Source: Acinetobacter sp. (GTDB lineage: Bacteria > Pseudomonadota > Gammaproteobacteria > Pseudomonadales > Moraxellaceae). From it: a stretch of DNA of 20,862 nucleotides. Positions within the stretch are counted from its first letter, which is position 1; each line of letters begins with the position of its first letter. The DNA lies in contig JASLJB010000242.1 of NCBI GenBank assembly GCA_030152605.1, forward strand, positions 1 to 20,862, read 5' to 3'. The notes under the pieces were generated by a model. It worked only from the letters and a program-made list of their open reading frames with translations, had not been told where the DNA came from and searched no databases. This document shows, in pieces, positions 1 through 8,568 of this stretch. The translations under genes and the position numbers were made by a program.

Positions 1-79
1 GCGAAGCCTTGCTTTGTTTTCCGCCGTTGATCAGGTAAAATCGAAACCCCTGTATTTACTAGCAATGAGACGTATATCC

Positions 80-2137
80 GTGCGAAATATATTAGTCACC
101 AACGCCCTGCCTTATGCCAATGGCCCGATCCATATGGGTCACTTACTCGGTTATATCCAAGCTGATATTTGGGTTCGTGCCATGCGCGCTATGGGACATA
201 TGGTGACTTATGTGTGTGCGGATGATGCGCACGGCACCGCCATTATGTTGCGTGCCGAAGCCAATGGAATCACCGCTGAGCAACTCATCGCGCAAGTGCA
301 ACAACAACATGAACGTGATTTCTCTAATTTTGGGATTGAGTTTGATCACTATGATTCGACTCATAGCGACACCAACCAAGCCCGCGCTGCTGAAATTTAT
401 ATCAAGAACCGTGAAGCGGGTCATATTGCGGTACGCCCGGTCAATCAATTGTTTGACCCTGAAAAAGGCATGTTCTTGTCAGACCGCTTTATCAAAGGCG
501 ATTGCCCAAAATGTAAGGCCGAAGATCAATATGGCGATGCCTGTGAAGTCTGTGGCACCACCTATAATGCGACTGAATTGCTGAATCCGCGTTCCACCTT
601 GAGTGGTGCAACGCCAGTTGAAAAGTCATCTGATCATTACTTCTTTAAACTGCCAGATTTCTCTGAATACTTGCAGAAATGGACCCGTGATGAAGGCCGT
701 CTGCCGGTTTCGATCGCCAACAAGCTAGATGAATGGTTTGATGCCGGTTTATCAGACTGGGATATTTCCCGTGATGCGCCGTATTTTGGCTTTGAAATCC
801 CAGATGCACCGAACAAATACTTTTATGTGTGGGTCGATGCGCCAATCGGCTATATGTCGAGTTTTGAAAACTATATTAAAACCAAACGTCCCGACTTAAG
901 TTTCGATGACTACTGGAAAAAAGACAGTAAAAATGAGGTCTATCACTTCATTGGTAAAGATATCGTCTATTTCCATGCGCTATTTTGGCCAGCGATGCTA
1001 GAAGGTGCCAACTACCGCACTCCAACGGGTTTATTTGTAAATGGCTTCTTGACTGTAAATGGTCAAAAGATGTCTAAGTCTCGCGGCACATTCATCAAAG
1101 CCGAAACCTATGCTGAGCATTTAAATCCTGAGCAATTGCGCTATTACTTTGCCTCTAAGCTTTCGGATAAAGTTGAAGATTCGGATCTGAATCTCGAAGA
1201 CTTTGTGCAAAAGGTGAATTCTGACTTGGTCGGTAAAGTGGTCAACATCGCCAGTCGCTGTGCCAAGTTTATTAACAAAGACTTTGACAACACCTTATCT
1301 GCCCATTGTGCTGAACCTGAGCTGGTGCAAAGCTTTATTGATGCGGGTGAGCAGATTATTCAGTCTTATGAAAGTCGTGAGTTCTCCTCAGCGATCCGCG
1401 AGATCATGGCGCTCGCAGACAAAGCCAACCAATATATCGATGAGAAAAAACCGTGGGCACTGGCCAAACTTGAAGGCCAAGAACAGCAAGTGCATGAGGT
1501 GTGTTCAGTCGGGATTAACTTATTCCGTCAATTGGCCGTGTATTTGGCACCGGTATTGCCGAACTTGGCAGAGCAAGTGCAAGCCTTCTTGCAACTCGAC
1601 AGTTTCGACTTTGCCTCGCGTCTACAGGTCTTGAGCAATCATCAAATTGCGCAGTTCCAACCACTGATGCAACGTGTTGATAAAGCCAAAGTTGAAGCCA
1701 TGGTGGAGGCCTCTAAGGATTCTTTGGCCAAAACCGAAGCACCAAAAGTTGAAAAGAAAAAAGCCAAAGCTGCTGAAAAACCTGCTGCCGTTCAAAGCGC
1801 ATCGGACACTAGCGTGATCGGCATCGAAGACTTCCTCAAAGTCGACCTGCGTGTGGCCAAAGTCCTTGCTGCTGCAACTGTTGATGGCTCAGACAAACTG
1901 CTACAACTCACGCTTGATGTCGGTGAAGCTGAACCCCGTAATGTGTTTAGTGGGATTCGCAGTCAATATGCACCAGAAGACTTACAAGATAAATTGGTGG
2001 TGATGGTGGCCAACCTGGCACCGCGTAAAATGCGTTTTGGGATTTCAAACGGTATGGTGCTCGCGGCTGGAAATGGCAACGGTATCTTTATTATCTCACC
2101 AGACAGCGGCGCTCAGCCGGGTGATAAAGTGTCTTAA
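80..2137 (+). CDS. metG: Methionyl-tRNA synthetase
   Basis: Charges tRNA-Met with methionine in the cytoplasm and is essential for translation. The Rossmann-fold class I catalytic core opens with the family's NILVTNALPYANGPIHMGH start, in which H18-M-G-H21 is the HIGH motif. A zinc knuckle follows with C142, C145, C155 and C158, and then KMSKS at residues 330-334. A Lys/Ala-rich linker leads to a C-terminal tRNA-binding (EMAPII/Trbp111-like) domain over about the last 105 residues. Length (685 aa) matches the long, dimeric proteobacterial form. I chose the GTG at 80 because the protein then begins V/M-R-N-I-L-V-T as in relatives and a GAGA lies 9 nt upstream. An ATG at 65 is in frame and would add five residues, and reading is open back to 14. 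A rho-independent terminator follows the stop. Confidence 0.97.
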   Translation: MRNILVTNALPYANGPIHMGHLLGYIQADIWVRAMRAMGHMVTYVCADDAHGTAIMLRAEANGITAEQLIAQVQQQHERDFSNFGIEFDHYDSTHSDTNQARAAEIYIKNREAGHIAVRPVNQLFDPEKGMFLSDRFIKGDCPKCKAEDQYGDACEVCGTTYNATELLNPRSTLSGATPVEKSSDHYFFKLPDFSEYLQKWTRDEGRLPVSIANKLDEWFDAGLSDWDISRDAPYFGFEIPDAPNKYFYVWVDAPIGYMSSFENYIKTKRPDLSFDDYWKKDSKNEVYHFIGKDIVYFHALFWPAMLEGANYRTPTGLFVNGFLTVNGQKMSKSRGTFIKAETYAEHLNPEQLRYYFASKLSDKVEDSDLNLEDFVQKVNSDLVGKVVNIASRCAKFINKDFDNTLSAHCAEPELVQSFIDAGEQIIQSYESREFSSAIREIMALADKANQYIDEKKPWALAKLEGQEQQVHEVCSVGINLFRQLAVYLAPVLPNLAEQVQAFLQLDSFDFASRLQVLSNHQIAQFQPLMQRVDKAKVEAMVEASKDSLAKTEAPKVEKKKAKAAEKPAAVQSASDTSVIGIEDFLKVDLRVAKVLAAATVDGSDKLLQLTLDVGEAEPRNVFSGIRSQYAPEDLQDKLVVMVANLAPRKMRFGISNGMVLAAGNGNGIFIISPDSGAQPGDKVS

Positions 2138-2170
2138 TCCACTGCTCTTTCATTTAAAATAATTAAATTT

Positions 2171-2196
2171 CCCCTCGCTTGAGGGGATTTTTATTT
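2171..2196 (+). terminator. Rho-independent terminator of metG
   Basis: CCCCTC, the loop GCTT and GAGGGG form a perfect 6-bp stem (2171-2186), followed by a T-rich tail. It lies 34 nt after the metG stop and before the lipocalin gene, so metG probably ends its transcript here. Confidence 0.85.
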
Positions 2197-2324
2197 TGCG
2201 CGATCTTGATCTTAAAATAACATCAACCACCAAAGCTAAACTACATTTTTTTACAACCAAAAATTTAAAAAATAACTACCCTCGTGCATTGAAGTTAATT
2301 TTGATTGATTGGGAATATTATCTT

Positions 2325-2906
2325 ATGTCTGTGATCTTTAATTCTTCAAAGCTGTATTTAAAACCGATCGTCTTCGGTACATTCCTCCTCTCTGTGGGAC
2401 TTTATGCAGTATCTCGTGTCCAAGCAGAGCCGCTCCCCACTGCCAATAAAATAGATTTGGAACAGTATCTCGGGACTTGGTATGAGATCGCGAGAAAGCC
2501 TTTATATTTTCAAAAAAAATGCGATCACAATGTCACGGCGACCTATAGTTTAAATCATCGCGGTAATATCCAAGTCGATAATCGCTGCTATACAAAATCA
2601 GGCGACTTAAAGCACGCCATCGGGGAAGCCTTTGTTAAAAATCCGCCGAAAAATACCAAACTCAAAGTAAGTTTCTTGCCTAAAATGATCCGCTGGCTGC
2701 CGATCGGCCGTGGGGATTATTGGATCTTAAAAATAGATCCAAACTATGAAACGGTTTTAGTCGGTGGGCCCAATCGAAAACAGCTGTGGATTTTGTCGCG
2801 CTCACAACATCCTGATCAGACAGTCGTTCAAGACTATTTAAACTACGCCACAGAGATTGGTTATGATCTAAGCGATCTGATTCATAGTCAACAAATCGCA
2901 GAATAA
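2325..2906 (+). CDS. blc: Lipocalin, Blc-like, exported
   Basis: Small beta-barrel protein that binds hydrophobic ligands; bacterial lipocalins of this type store or carry lipids for membrane upkeep. The lipocalin signature GTWYEIAR is at residues 50-57. C66 and C88 are placed as in bacterial lipocalins, and the C-terminal strand contains VGGPNRKQLWILSR. The N-terminus has a hydrophobic stretch (about 13-30) and a plausible cleavage site after VQA (residue 34). There is no cysteine at the cleavage point, so unlike E. coli Blc this is probably soluble in the periplasm rather than a lipoprotein. The ATG at 2325 is chosen because it gives this signal peptide and has GGGAA 9 nt upstream. The frame stays open back to 2196, but that extension would bury the signal peptide and overlap the metG terminator. 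Confidence 0.88.
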   Translation: MSVIFNSSKLYLKPIVFGTFLLSVGLYAVSRVQAEPLPTANKIDLEQYLGTWYEIARKPLYFQKKCDHNVTATYSLNHRGNIQVDNRCYTKSGDLKHAIGEAFVKNPPKNTKLKVSFLPKMIRWLPIGRGDYWILKIDPNYETVLVGGPNRKQLWILSRSQHPDQTVVQDYLNYATEIGYDLSDLIHSQQIAE

Positions 2907-2928
2907 TCAGTGCAAGCTCGCCTTATAA

Positions 2929-2957
2929 TCGCGGTGCGGATCATAGGCCGCACGCGA
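2929..2957. other. GC-rich hairpin between lipocalin and photolyase genes
   Basis: TCGCGGTGCGG and CCGCACGCGA form a stem with one bulged G and an 8-nt loop. It lies 22 nt after the lipocalin stop. There is no T-run on either strand, so it is not a classic intrinsic terminator. It could be a weak terminator or an RNA-stabilising 3' structure. Confidence 0.35.
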
Positions 2958-3057
2958 TGATGATCAGATGATGTATGCGTTGCGCATATTGATTGTCTCA
3001 ACCCACTGGTCTCAATACAGCTCTTAATCCACAGTTTTAGGGGAATGGCACATATTC

Positions 3058-4482
3058 ATGCAATTGATTTGGTTTAGAAACGACTTACGCACACTCGACC
3101 ATACTGCACTGTGGTATGCCACACTGGCAGGGCCTTGTATTGCCTATGTGTTGATCTCACCTGAGCAGTGGCGATTACATGATGATGCAGCAGTGAAAAT
3201 AGATTTTTATCTACGACAACTGCAAAGCCTTAAAATCCAACTCAATGCGCTGAATATCCCGCTGATCATTCAAAATATTGAGCTGTGGAAAGACATTCCA
3301 CCAGCCATGCTAAAACTTTGTCAGGAACTCAATATCCACACAGTGCATGCCAATATTGAATTTGGACAACATGAACTACAACGTGATGCTCAAGTACAAC
3401 AGCGACTCGAAAAAAATAATATCAGGGTTGAGTTATATCATGACCGGACTTTATTCCCGATCGGGAGTATTCGTAATAAAACCAATCAGCCCTATCAAGT
3501 CTTTGGTGCATTTAAAAAATACTGTTATGAACAACTAAATATCAGTTTACCGGGCTGTTATCCCGCGATCGAGCCACAACAGCTGCTTCAACCGCATCCA
3601 TTATTTACAACTGCCGAGATCAATATTCAAGCCTTTTGTGCTCAGCCAACAGAGGCAATCGCAGATGTATTATGGCCAGTCGGTGAAGAATACGCATTAA
3701 TGCGTTTAGATCAATTTATTCAAGACTCAGTTGCAGATTATGCAACACAAAGAGACTTACCCAATATCGAAGGCACAAGCCAAATCTCGCCCTATTTAAA
3801 TATCGGGATCTTATCTATCCGTCAGTGCATACAGGCATTATTCCGTGAGCAGCAGGGATATTTTCATATCAGTAGTTCGAGTCAACAAGTCTGGTTAGAT
3901 GAACTGTTATGGCGTGAGTTTTATCAGCATGTATTATTCGACTTTCCACGTGTTTCTCAACACCAACCCTTTAAACTGAATACCCAGCAGATCCAATGGC
4001 GCGATGCGCCTGAAGATTTAATTGCTTGGCAACAAGGCCGCACTGGGATTCCCATCGTAGATGCGGGGATGCGCCAGTTATTGGCAACCGGTTGGATGCA
4101 TAATCGCGTACGTATGATCACGGCGATGTTCCTCTGCAAAAACTTACTCATCGACTGGCGTTTGGGCGAGCAATGGTTTATGCAACATCTGATCGATGGT
4201 GACTTGGCCGCGAATAATGGCGGTTGGCAATGGTGTGCTTCGACTGGCACCGATGCGGTACCGTATTTTCGGATCTTTAATCCCATCACCCAATCGACGC
4301 GCTTTGACCCTCAGGGAGATTATATTCGGCGTTGGGTTCCCGAATTAGCACAACTTGATCATAAAAACATTCACGATCCCTATGCCAAACATCCTGATTT
4401 GGATTTAAACTATCCGCGACCGATCGTTGATCTCAAGGCTTCTCGCATCCGAGCACTGGAGGCATTTAAAAATGCAGTCTAA
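3058..4482 (+). CDS. phrB: Class I (CPD) deoxyribodipyrimidine photolyase
   Basis: Light-driven repair of cyclobutane pyrimidine dimers using reduced FAD and an antenna chromophore. The N-terminal alpha/beta antenna domain begins QLIWFRNDLRTLDH. The C-terminal helical FAD domain carries GTSQISPYLNIG (about 240-251), ELLWREFYQ (about 282-290), TGIPIVDAGMRQL (about 328-340), the GWMHNRVRM segment, and NNGGWQWCASTGTDA near 386-400 followed by PYFRIFNP. These are hallmarks of class I CPD photolyases rather than cryptochrome-only proteins. Its length of 474 aa is normal. An AGGGG lies 14 nt before the ATG, rather far, but the MQLIWFRNDLR start is what the family expects. A small membrane-protein gene begins 17 nt after the stop and may be co-transcribed. 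Confidence 0.95.
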   Translation: MQLIWFRNDLRTLDHTALWYATLAGPCIAYVLISPEQWRLHDDAAVKIDFYLRQLQSLKIQLNALNIPLIIQNIELWKDIPPAMLKLCQELNIHTVHANIEFGQHELQRDAQVQQRLEKNNIRVELYHDRTLFPIGSIRNKTNQPYQVFGAFKKYCYEQLNISLPGCYPAIEPQQLLQPHPLFTTAEINIQAFCAQPTEAIADVLWPVGEEYALMRLDQFIQDSVADYATQRDLPNIEGTSQISPYLNIGILSIRQCIQALFREQQGYFHISSSSQQVWLDELLWREFYQHVLFDFPRVSQHQPFKLNTQQIQWRDAPEDLIAWQQGRTGIPIVDAGMRQLLATGWMHNRVRMITAMFLCKNLLIDWRLGEQWFMQHLIDGDLAANNGGWQWCASTGTDAVPYFRIFNPITQSTRFDPQGDYIRRWVPELAQLDHKNIHDPYAKHPDLDLNYPRPIVDLKASRIRALEAFKNAV

Positions 4483-4499
4483 CTAGAGTGATAATAAAA

Positions 4500-4949
4500 A
4501 TGAAAACGTTGAATAATAATATCTACCCACAGCATGGTCCGTGGATCGCAACCCTCTTTGTGGTCATCTCAGGGCATTTTGAGATTATATTCTATGAGCC
4601 TTTGCGTTTTCTCGCAGGTTTGATCAGTCCCATCATCATGGCGGGCATGTTGTTATTTACCCTAGTTGCCATGCTGTTTGGCTATCTGATCGGAATACTT
4701 CCTGCACTACTCACGGGTCATCTATTTAATAAAATCATCAATAAAAATCTGCCTAATGCCAGTCAGTTTCAATTTCTAGCGACCGGTTTTATGGTTTCAT
4801 TGATCTGGCTGATTCCAATCTGCATTCTTGTATTGAATCAACCGTACTTATGGAAAATTGCATTGGCGATGGTGAGCATCATCTCCATCACATCAATCCT
4901 ATGCGCTGAAATCAGTTGGGAACATTATTGCCGTTCAATCAAAATATGA
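4500..4949 (+). CDS. Small integral membrane protein, unknown function
   Basis: A 149-aa protein with about four hydrophobic segments (roughly residues 12-30, 38-70 as one or two helices, 90-115 and 120-138) and short hydrophilic loops, so it should lie in the inner membrane. I do not recognise a family. The ATG at 4500 is preferred, with GAGTG 9 nt upstream; a GTG at 4488 is in frame but has no ribosome binding site. It begins 17 nt after the photolyase stop on the same strand, which suggests co-transcription but says little about function. A perfect inverted repeat follows. Confidence 0.7.
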   Translation: MKTLNNNIYPQHGPWIATLFVVISGHFEIIFYEPLRFLAGLISPIIMAGMLLFTLVAMLFGYLIGILPALLTGHLFNKIINKNLPNASQFQFLATGFMVSLIWLIPICILVLNQPYLWKIALAMVSIISITSILCAEISWEHYCRSIKI

Positions 4950-5015
4950 AAAAGGGGCTTTCCTATGTTTCCATACCACTTGCTGCGCGTATCTTATGAT
5001 CAAAATCTCCCCTAG

Positions 5016-5042
5016 CCCCTCTTTGTCAAAGAGGGGAATTCC
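5016..5042. terminator. Perfect 10-bp inverted repeat, probable bidirectional terminator
   Basis: CCCCTCTTTG, T, CAAAGAGGGG (5016-5036) is a perfect palindrome around one base; in RNA the loop would be about 4 nt. It sits between convergent genes (the membrane protein on + and the LysE exporter on -) and is followed by a T-rich stretch on the plus strand. The core and the flanking CTCCCCTAGCCC also look like an intergenic repeat seen in Acinetobacter genomes, which is a recollection and not a search result. Confidence 0.6.
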
Positions 5043-5171
5043 TTTTAAATCACTATAGTTTTGATTTCAAAGGAAATTATCTATTTTAAAAAGATGAGTC
5101 ATATATCGCGTAAGTGGGCAGATATGGAGCATAAGATATACGGAGAAAGTGCTTTCGCTAAAAACTTGTGT

Positions 5172-5795
5172 TTACTTCATCCCAAAGAGAAGTTTTAGAC
5201 CCAACAGGCTCATGACTCCACCGGCAATGCGATCAAAGATCGTTTTGAACTTTAAATACACGCGACGTGGTTTTTCCGCGGAGAGTGCCACCGCCACCAG
5301 CGAATACCAGCCAGCATCGATAAAGAAGCACAATAATGGCAGCGCCACATAATAATAACTTGGAAAAGTCGGCGGCAATAAGGCAGTAAAGATACTCGCC
5401 AAGACAATGGCAATCTTGGGATTACTGACTTGGGTAATAAAACCCAATTGAAAGGCTTGGCGATAACTCATCTGTGTGCTGCTTTGACCGGGCATGGCCA
5501 TCGGCTCTTTGGCATGGCGAATAATCTTATAGGCCAACCAAAGTAAATAAATACCACCACAGATTTTTAAAACCAAATACGCAGATGGCACTGCCAATAA
5601 GATCGCCTGCAACCCCATCACGGCGAGCAAGCCAAAGAGTGCAGCACCGGTGCCGGTGCCAAGTGCGGTAAACAAACCATGCCGACGCGAAATCGAGATT
5701 GAGTTTTTCGCCACATAAATAAAAGTCGGCCCAGGACTAATCGCCCCGAGCATCAAGGCCAAGGCGATCGACGCTAAAATCAACAATGATTCCAA
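5172..5795 (-). CDS. LysE/RhtB-family amino-acid exporter
   Basis: Inner-membrane exporter of the LysE superfamily, whose members expel amino acids or related metabolites; the substrate cannot be read from sequence. It has the family length (207 aa) and about six hydrophobic segments. The hallmark SPGP is at residues 20-23 in the first helix, followed by the NSISISRRHGL loop and a GTGTGAALFGLLA helix. The start is TTG (5793-5795). It is supported by a near-consensus AGGGAGG at the ideal distance, while the next internal ATG would remove half of the first helix. It lies downstream of cpaB on the same strand with a 144-bp gap, so it is probably transcribed separately. Confidence 0.9.
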   Translation of the reverse strand: MESLLILASIALALMLGAISPGPTFIYVAKNSISISRRHGLFTALGTGTGAALFGLLAVMGLQAILLAVPSAYLVLKICGGIYLLWLAYKIIRHAKEPMAMPGQSSTQMSYRQAFQLGFITQVSNPKIAIVLASIFTALLPPTFPSYYYVALPLLCFFIDAGWYSLVAVALSAEKPRRVYLKFKTIFDRIAGGVMSLLGLKLLFGMK

Positions 5796-5803
5796 AACAA
5801 AAA

Positions 5804-5810
5804 CCTCCCT
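5804..5810 (-). promoter_or_regulatory. Strong ribosome binding site for the TTG start of the LysE-family gene
   Basis: On the minus strand AGGGAGG lies 8 nt before the TTG codon. It decides the start. A very strong site paired with a weak start codon is a common way to set moderate translation. Confidence 0.75.
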
Positions 5811-5939
5811 AGCCCAATTGAGGCGCTATTTTAACTGATTTTTAGCAACTCGGATTATCTTTAGATGAATAATTCATTGCCTTTTACAGTCAAATCACCA
5901 AAAAAACGCAATCAAAATTCATCATACTCAAGTTCAGCA

Positions 5940-6611
5940 TTATATCTCAGCAGGTGTATGTACTTGATCCTGCCCATGATCTATTGGCGTATTCGAGATT
6001 ATGCCCAACCCATTTTTAATCTCAGCACTGATCATGCCCTGATCGGACTGAATTTGAATAATGCTATAACGATCTTTTTGGCTTTGCATCACACTAAAAC
6101 GTTGCCCCTGAGATTGAGTATGAGCGTCATGCGCTAACACATGCCCTTCCCAACGCATAATATCCTGATCAATCGCCTGCATATTTTCAATCTGCAATTG
6201 ATAATCCACACCCAAGGCCGGCACTGTAAATTGAACCTGCTCACCAACTTTACGAGTTTCAATCACATGCGGATCGTAACGCAGATAAATCTGCTGCGCT
6301 GGATCAGTCCGTTTAAAGATAAACTCAGGCTGATGTTGAATCTGCTCAAAGCGCAGCACCTCAACCATTTGTTGCTTATCACGCGCGCGTGCAATATCGG
6401 CTGCACTCAAGTTTAAATCTGCGCGAACAAAGCCGCCCTGCGCCACAGCGGATGGATCTAAACGCTGTGACGCAGTTTTGGCAACGATCGCTGGCGATAA
6501 ACTTTGGCTGGGTTTAATCTCCGGTTTAAAAACATATACGATCAACGCAATACCCAGACAGGCGAATACACAGATCGCCAATAGCGAGCTTAAATATTTT
6601 AGATTTCTCAT
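5940..6611 (-). CDS. cpaB: CpaB-like membrane-anchored chaperone for the secreted protease CpaA
   Basis: A 223-aa protein with a single N-terminal membrane anchor (about residues 8-28, LSSLLAICVFACLGIALIV) and the rest predicted in the periplasm. There is no lipobox. It is encoded 12 nt downstream of the metalloprotease cpaA on the same strand. In Acinetobacter the type II secretion substrate CpaA needs the dedicated chaperone CpaB, encoded directly downstream and anchored by an N-terminal helix. Size, topology and position all fit. I rely on context and topology more than on a residue signature. The anchored Pro/Ser-rich stretch followed by a mixed alpha/beta body is consistent with a steric chaperone like LipB-type foldases. 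Expected role: to bind CpaA in the periplasm and present it to the type II machinery. Confidence 0.8.
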   Translation of the reverse strand: MRNLKYLSSLLAICVFACLGIALIVYVFKPEIKPSQSLSPAIVAKTASQRLDPSAVAQGGFVRADLNLSAADIARARDKQQMVEVLRFEQIQHQPEFIFKRTDPAQQIYLRYDPHVIETRKVGEQVQFTVPALGVDYQLQIENMQAIDQDIMRWEGHVLAHDAHTQSQGQRFSVMQSQKDRYSIIQIQSDQGMISAEIKNGLGIISNTPIDHGQDQVHTPAEI

Positions 6612-6623
6612 GCTTCAAATACG

Positions 6624-8411
6624 CTATCTAAAACTTGCAATCTTGGGTGCATTTGTATTGATCATTGCAACCGCATCTATTTTCCCAAACTCACCTAAGC
6701 GGATACTATATTTGGGACTAAACACATAGGGACTGGCATAATAATTCAGTGAATTGCTTCCCATCGCGGTCCCCCCCAAAATATGATTGAAACCACGATG
6801 CGTTACAACGACTTCATCAGAATGCCGCAGACCTAAGTTATGCCCGATTTCATGTCGCATCACTTGTAAATCACATTTAATCGTACCTGTGGCCAGCATA
6901 AGTTCCGACTTGGGCTGATCGTGTTGGTATGCCAAACCACAATAATCATTTGCGACACCTTCATAATAGGTCATATCGGCCTTAAACTGTTCCCGATTGC
7001 GCTTCACCACCTCATCTGAGCGTGCCGCATTGAGTATTTCTTTTAGCGTTGCGCCGGGGACCTGATGAATAATATGTCCCGCTTGGCGCAGATAAAACTG
7101 CGCATTGGAGTTTTGCGCGGTCAGATTGGTGAGTTCTTGAGAAGCCAAGATGCGAATTTTTGCCGCACTTTCTCCCAACTGCTCAACCACTTCAGGACTA
7201 CTGACAAAGAGTACATCGAGGGTATAACTGTCGATCTCCCAGCCCTTGTTGCTATAGACATAGCGTTGTGTTTCACCTTGACGCAGGGATTGTTTTAAAC
7301 CATTTGCACTGCTGATCCAGAGTTCTTTTTCAGCTGTGGATTTCACAATCACCTTGTCATTGATTTGCGCTGCAACGGGGAGTTTAAATTGGGCTTGCCA
7401 ATTACCCGAATTAATTTCAAGTTGAGTGGTGGGATATTCAGTATTGGGAAGTTGTTGCTGCTTGATCTTACTTATATCATCTGCTTTCAAGATCAAAGTC
7501 GGTGCCACTTGCATGACCCATTTACCCAGATCTTTGATATATACAAATTCATAGCGATCACCTTTTTTTAAACTTAATGTGGCGCCGCTGTTAATGTCGG
7601 TGTTTTCAATCTTGGCCGCCCAACCGGCAGTAGAAGAAACAATGACACGATCTCGATCTTTGGCACTCGCAGGCAAACTTAATTTAGGCACCCAATTACC
7701 ATCACTAAAATTAATCTGAGTTACCGCAGCATCGACTTGTTTTAAGCGCTCGCCAATATCTTTGACATTCAGTTGCCGTGCTTGGATCGATTCAACCACC
7801 CATTTTTTCAGTTCAGCATAATAACGCAACCAATATTGATCGCCTTTTTTTAAGATATAACTACTATCAAAGAGTAGATGAGTACTGTCCAAAGTGCTGG
7901 CAAGATTGGCACTTGAACTGATTTTCAATAATGTCCCATCGGCAGAAGTTTCGGGTAATACAATCCGCCCCGTCCACGCCCGATTAGAAATCTGAATAAA
8001 CTGAATCGTGTCAAGATCAAAACGGAAGGCATGCTCTACAGCCTGATGTTGCGGGCTGAGTATTTTAGCGGGCTGCAACTCCCATTTATTCAGCGTTGCA
8101 TTAAATAAAAATGTCCAACGTTGCCCGTTCTTGATCTTGAGTTTATCGATTGGAATATTAATATTCTGGGTCTGAATGGTGGTGGCTAATTGCGCTTGTT
8201 GAATGATGGTGACTTTATCATTGGCCTTGGCTTGTGTCGGTAATAGGATCAGATTGGTCCAATTCCCATCCTGTAGCAAAAAAGTCACCGCATCATAGCC
8301 CGACGGAATGAGCCCTAAGTTGTCATTTTCATCTGGGGTGAGCTGAATCTCCTGGGCATAGCTCATGACACTCAGCATTATTGTACAGAACAGCATTGTT
8401 TTTCTAATCAT
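6624..8411 (-). CDS. cpaA: CpaA-like secreted metzincin metallo-endopeptidase
   Basis: Secreted zinc protease. In pathogenic Acinetobacter, CpaA leaves by the type II system and cleaves O-glycosylated blood proteins such as coagulation factors. The signal peptide is residues 1-19, cut after SYA. Four tandem repeats of about 70 residues follow (about 44-113, 138-208, 233-302 and 331-395), each with a GNW/AW start, a [LV]xLP strand, a K-G-[DQ]-x-[YW] turn and a final KW or GW. Known CpaA has four such glycan-binding-like modules. The catalytic domain covers about 396-595 and contains the metzincin zinc site HEIGHNLGLRH at 520-530 and the Met-turn GTAMGS with M550. At 595 aa it appears intact. 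Start at ATG 8409-8411, with AAGGA about 7 nt upstream. It heads the cpaA-cpaB operon. Confidence 0.9.
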   Translation of the reverse strand: MIRKTMLFCTIMLSVMSYAQEIQLTPDENDNLGLIPSGYDAVTFLLQDGNWTNLILLPTQAKANDKVTIIQQAQLATTIQTQNINIPIDKLKIKNGQRWTFLFNATLNKWELQPAKILSPQHQAVEHAFRFDLDTIQFIQISNRAWTGRIVLPETSADGTLLKISSSANLASTLDSTHLLFDSSYILKKGDQYWLRYYAELKKWVVESIQARQLNVKDIGERLKQVDAAVTQINFSDGNWVPKLSLPASAKDRDRVIVSSTAGWAAKIENTDINSGATLSLKKGDRYEFVYIKDLGKWVMQVAPTLILKADDISKIKQQQLPNTEYPTTQLEINSGNWQAQFKLPVAAQINDKVIVKSTAEKELWISSANGLKQSLRQGETQRYVYSNKGWEIDSYTLDVLFVSSPEVVEQLGESAAKIRILASQELTNLTAQNSNAQFYLRQAGHIIHQVPGATLKEILNAARSDEVVKRNREQFKADMTYYEGVANDYCGLAYQHDQPKSELMLATGTIKCDLQVMRHEIGHNLGLRHSDEVVVTHRGFNHILGGTAMGSNSLNYYASPYVFSPKYSIRLGEFGKIDAVAMINTNAPKIASFR

Positions 8412-8457
8412 TACCTATCCTTTTGCTTTTAGATTTACTTGCAAGCAGGATTGTAAT

Positions 8458-8474
8458 GTTTAACTCAGCTAAAC
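8458..8474. promoter_or_regulatory. Inverted repeat upstream of cpaA, possible operator
   Basis: GTTTA, 7 nt, TAAAC lies 47 nt before the cpaA start within the short gap that must hold its promoter. Upstream on the minus strand, TTGAGC and ATAATA are 17 nt apart and could be -35/-10 elements. Both are weak matches. Confidence 0.2.
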
Positions 8475-8568
8475 GATATTAAATATTATTCTCATTTAGA
8501 TTGAGTGCTCAAATTTAAAACCAAAGCTTGATTTTTCATGACGAGATCGAGGTTTTATTATATCGATG

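Noticed and set aside
2196..2324. N-terminal extension of the lipocalin
   Set aside because: It would start at the metG terminator and place 43 polar residues before an evident signal peptide.
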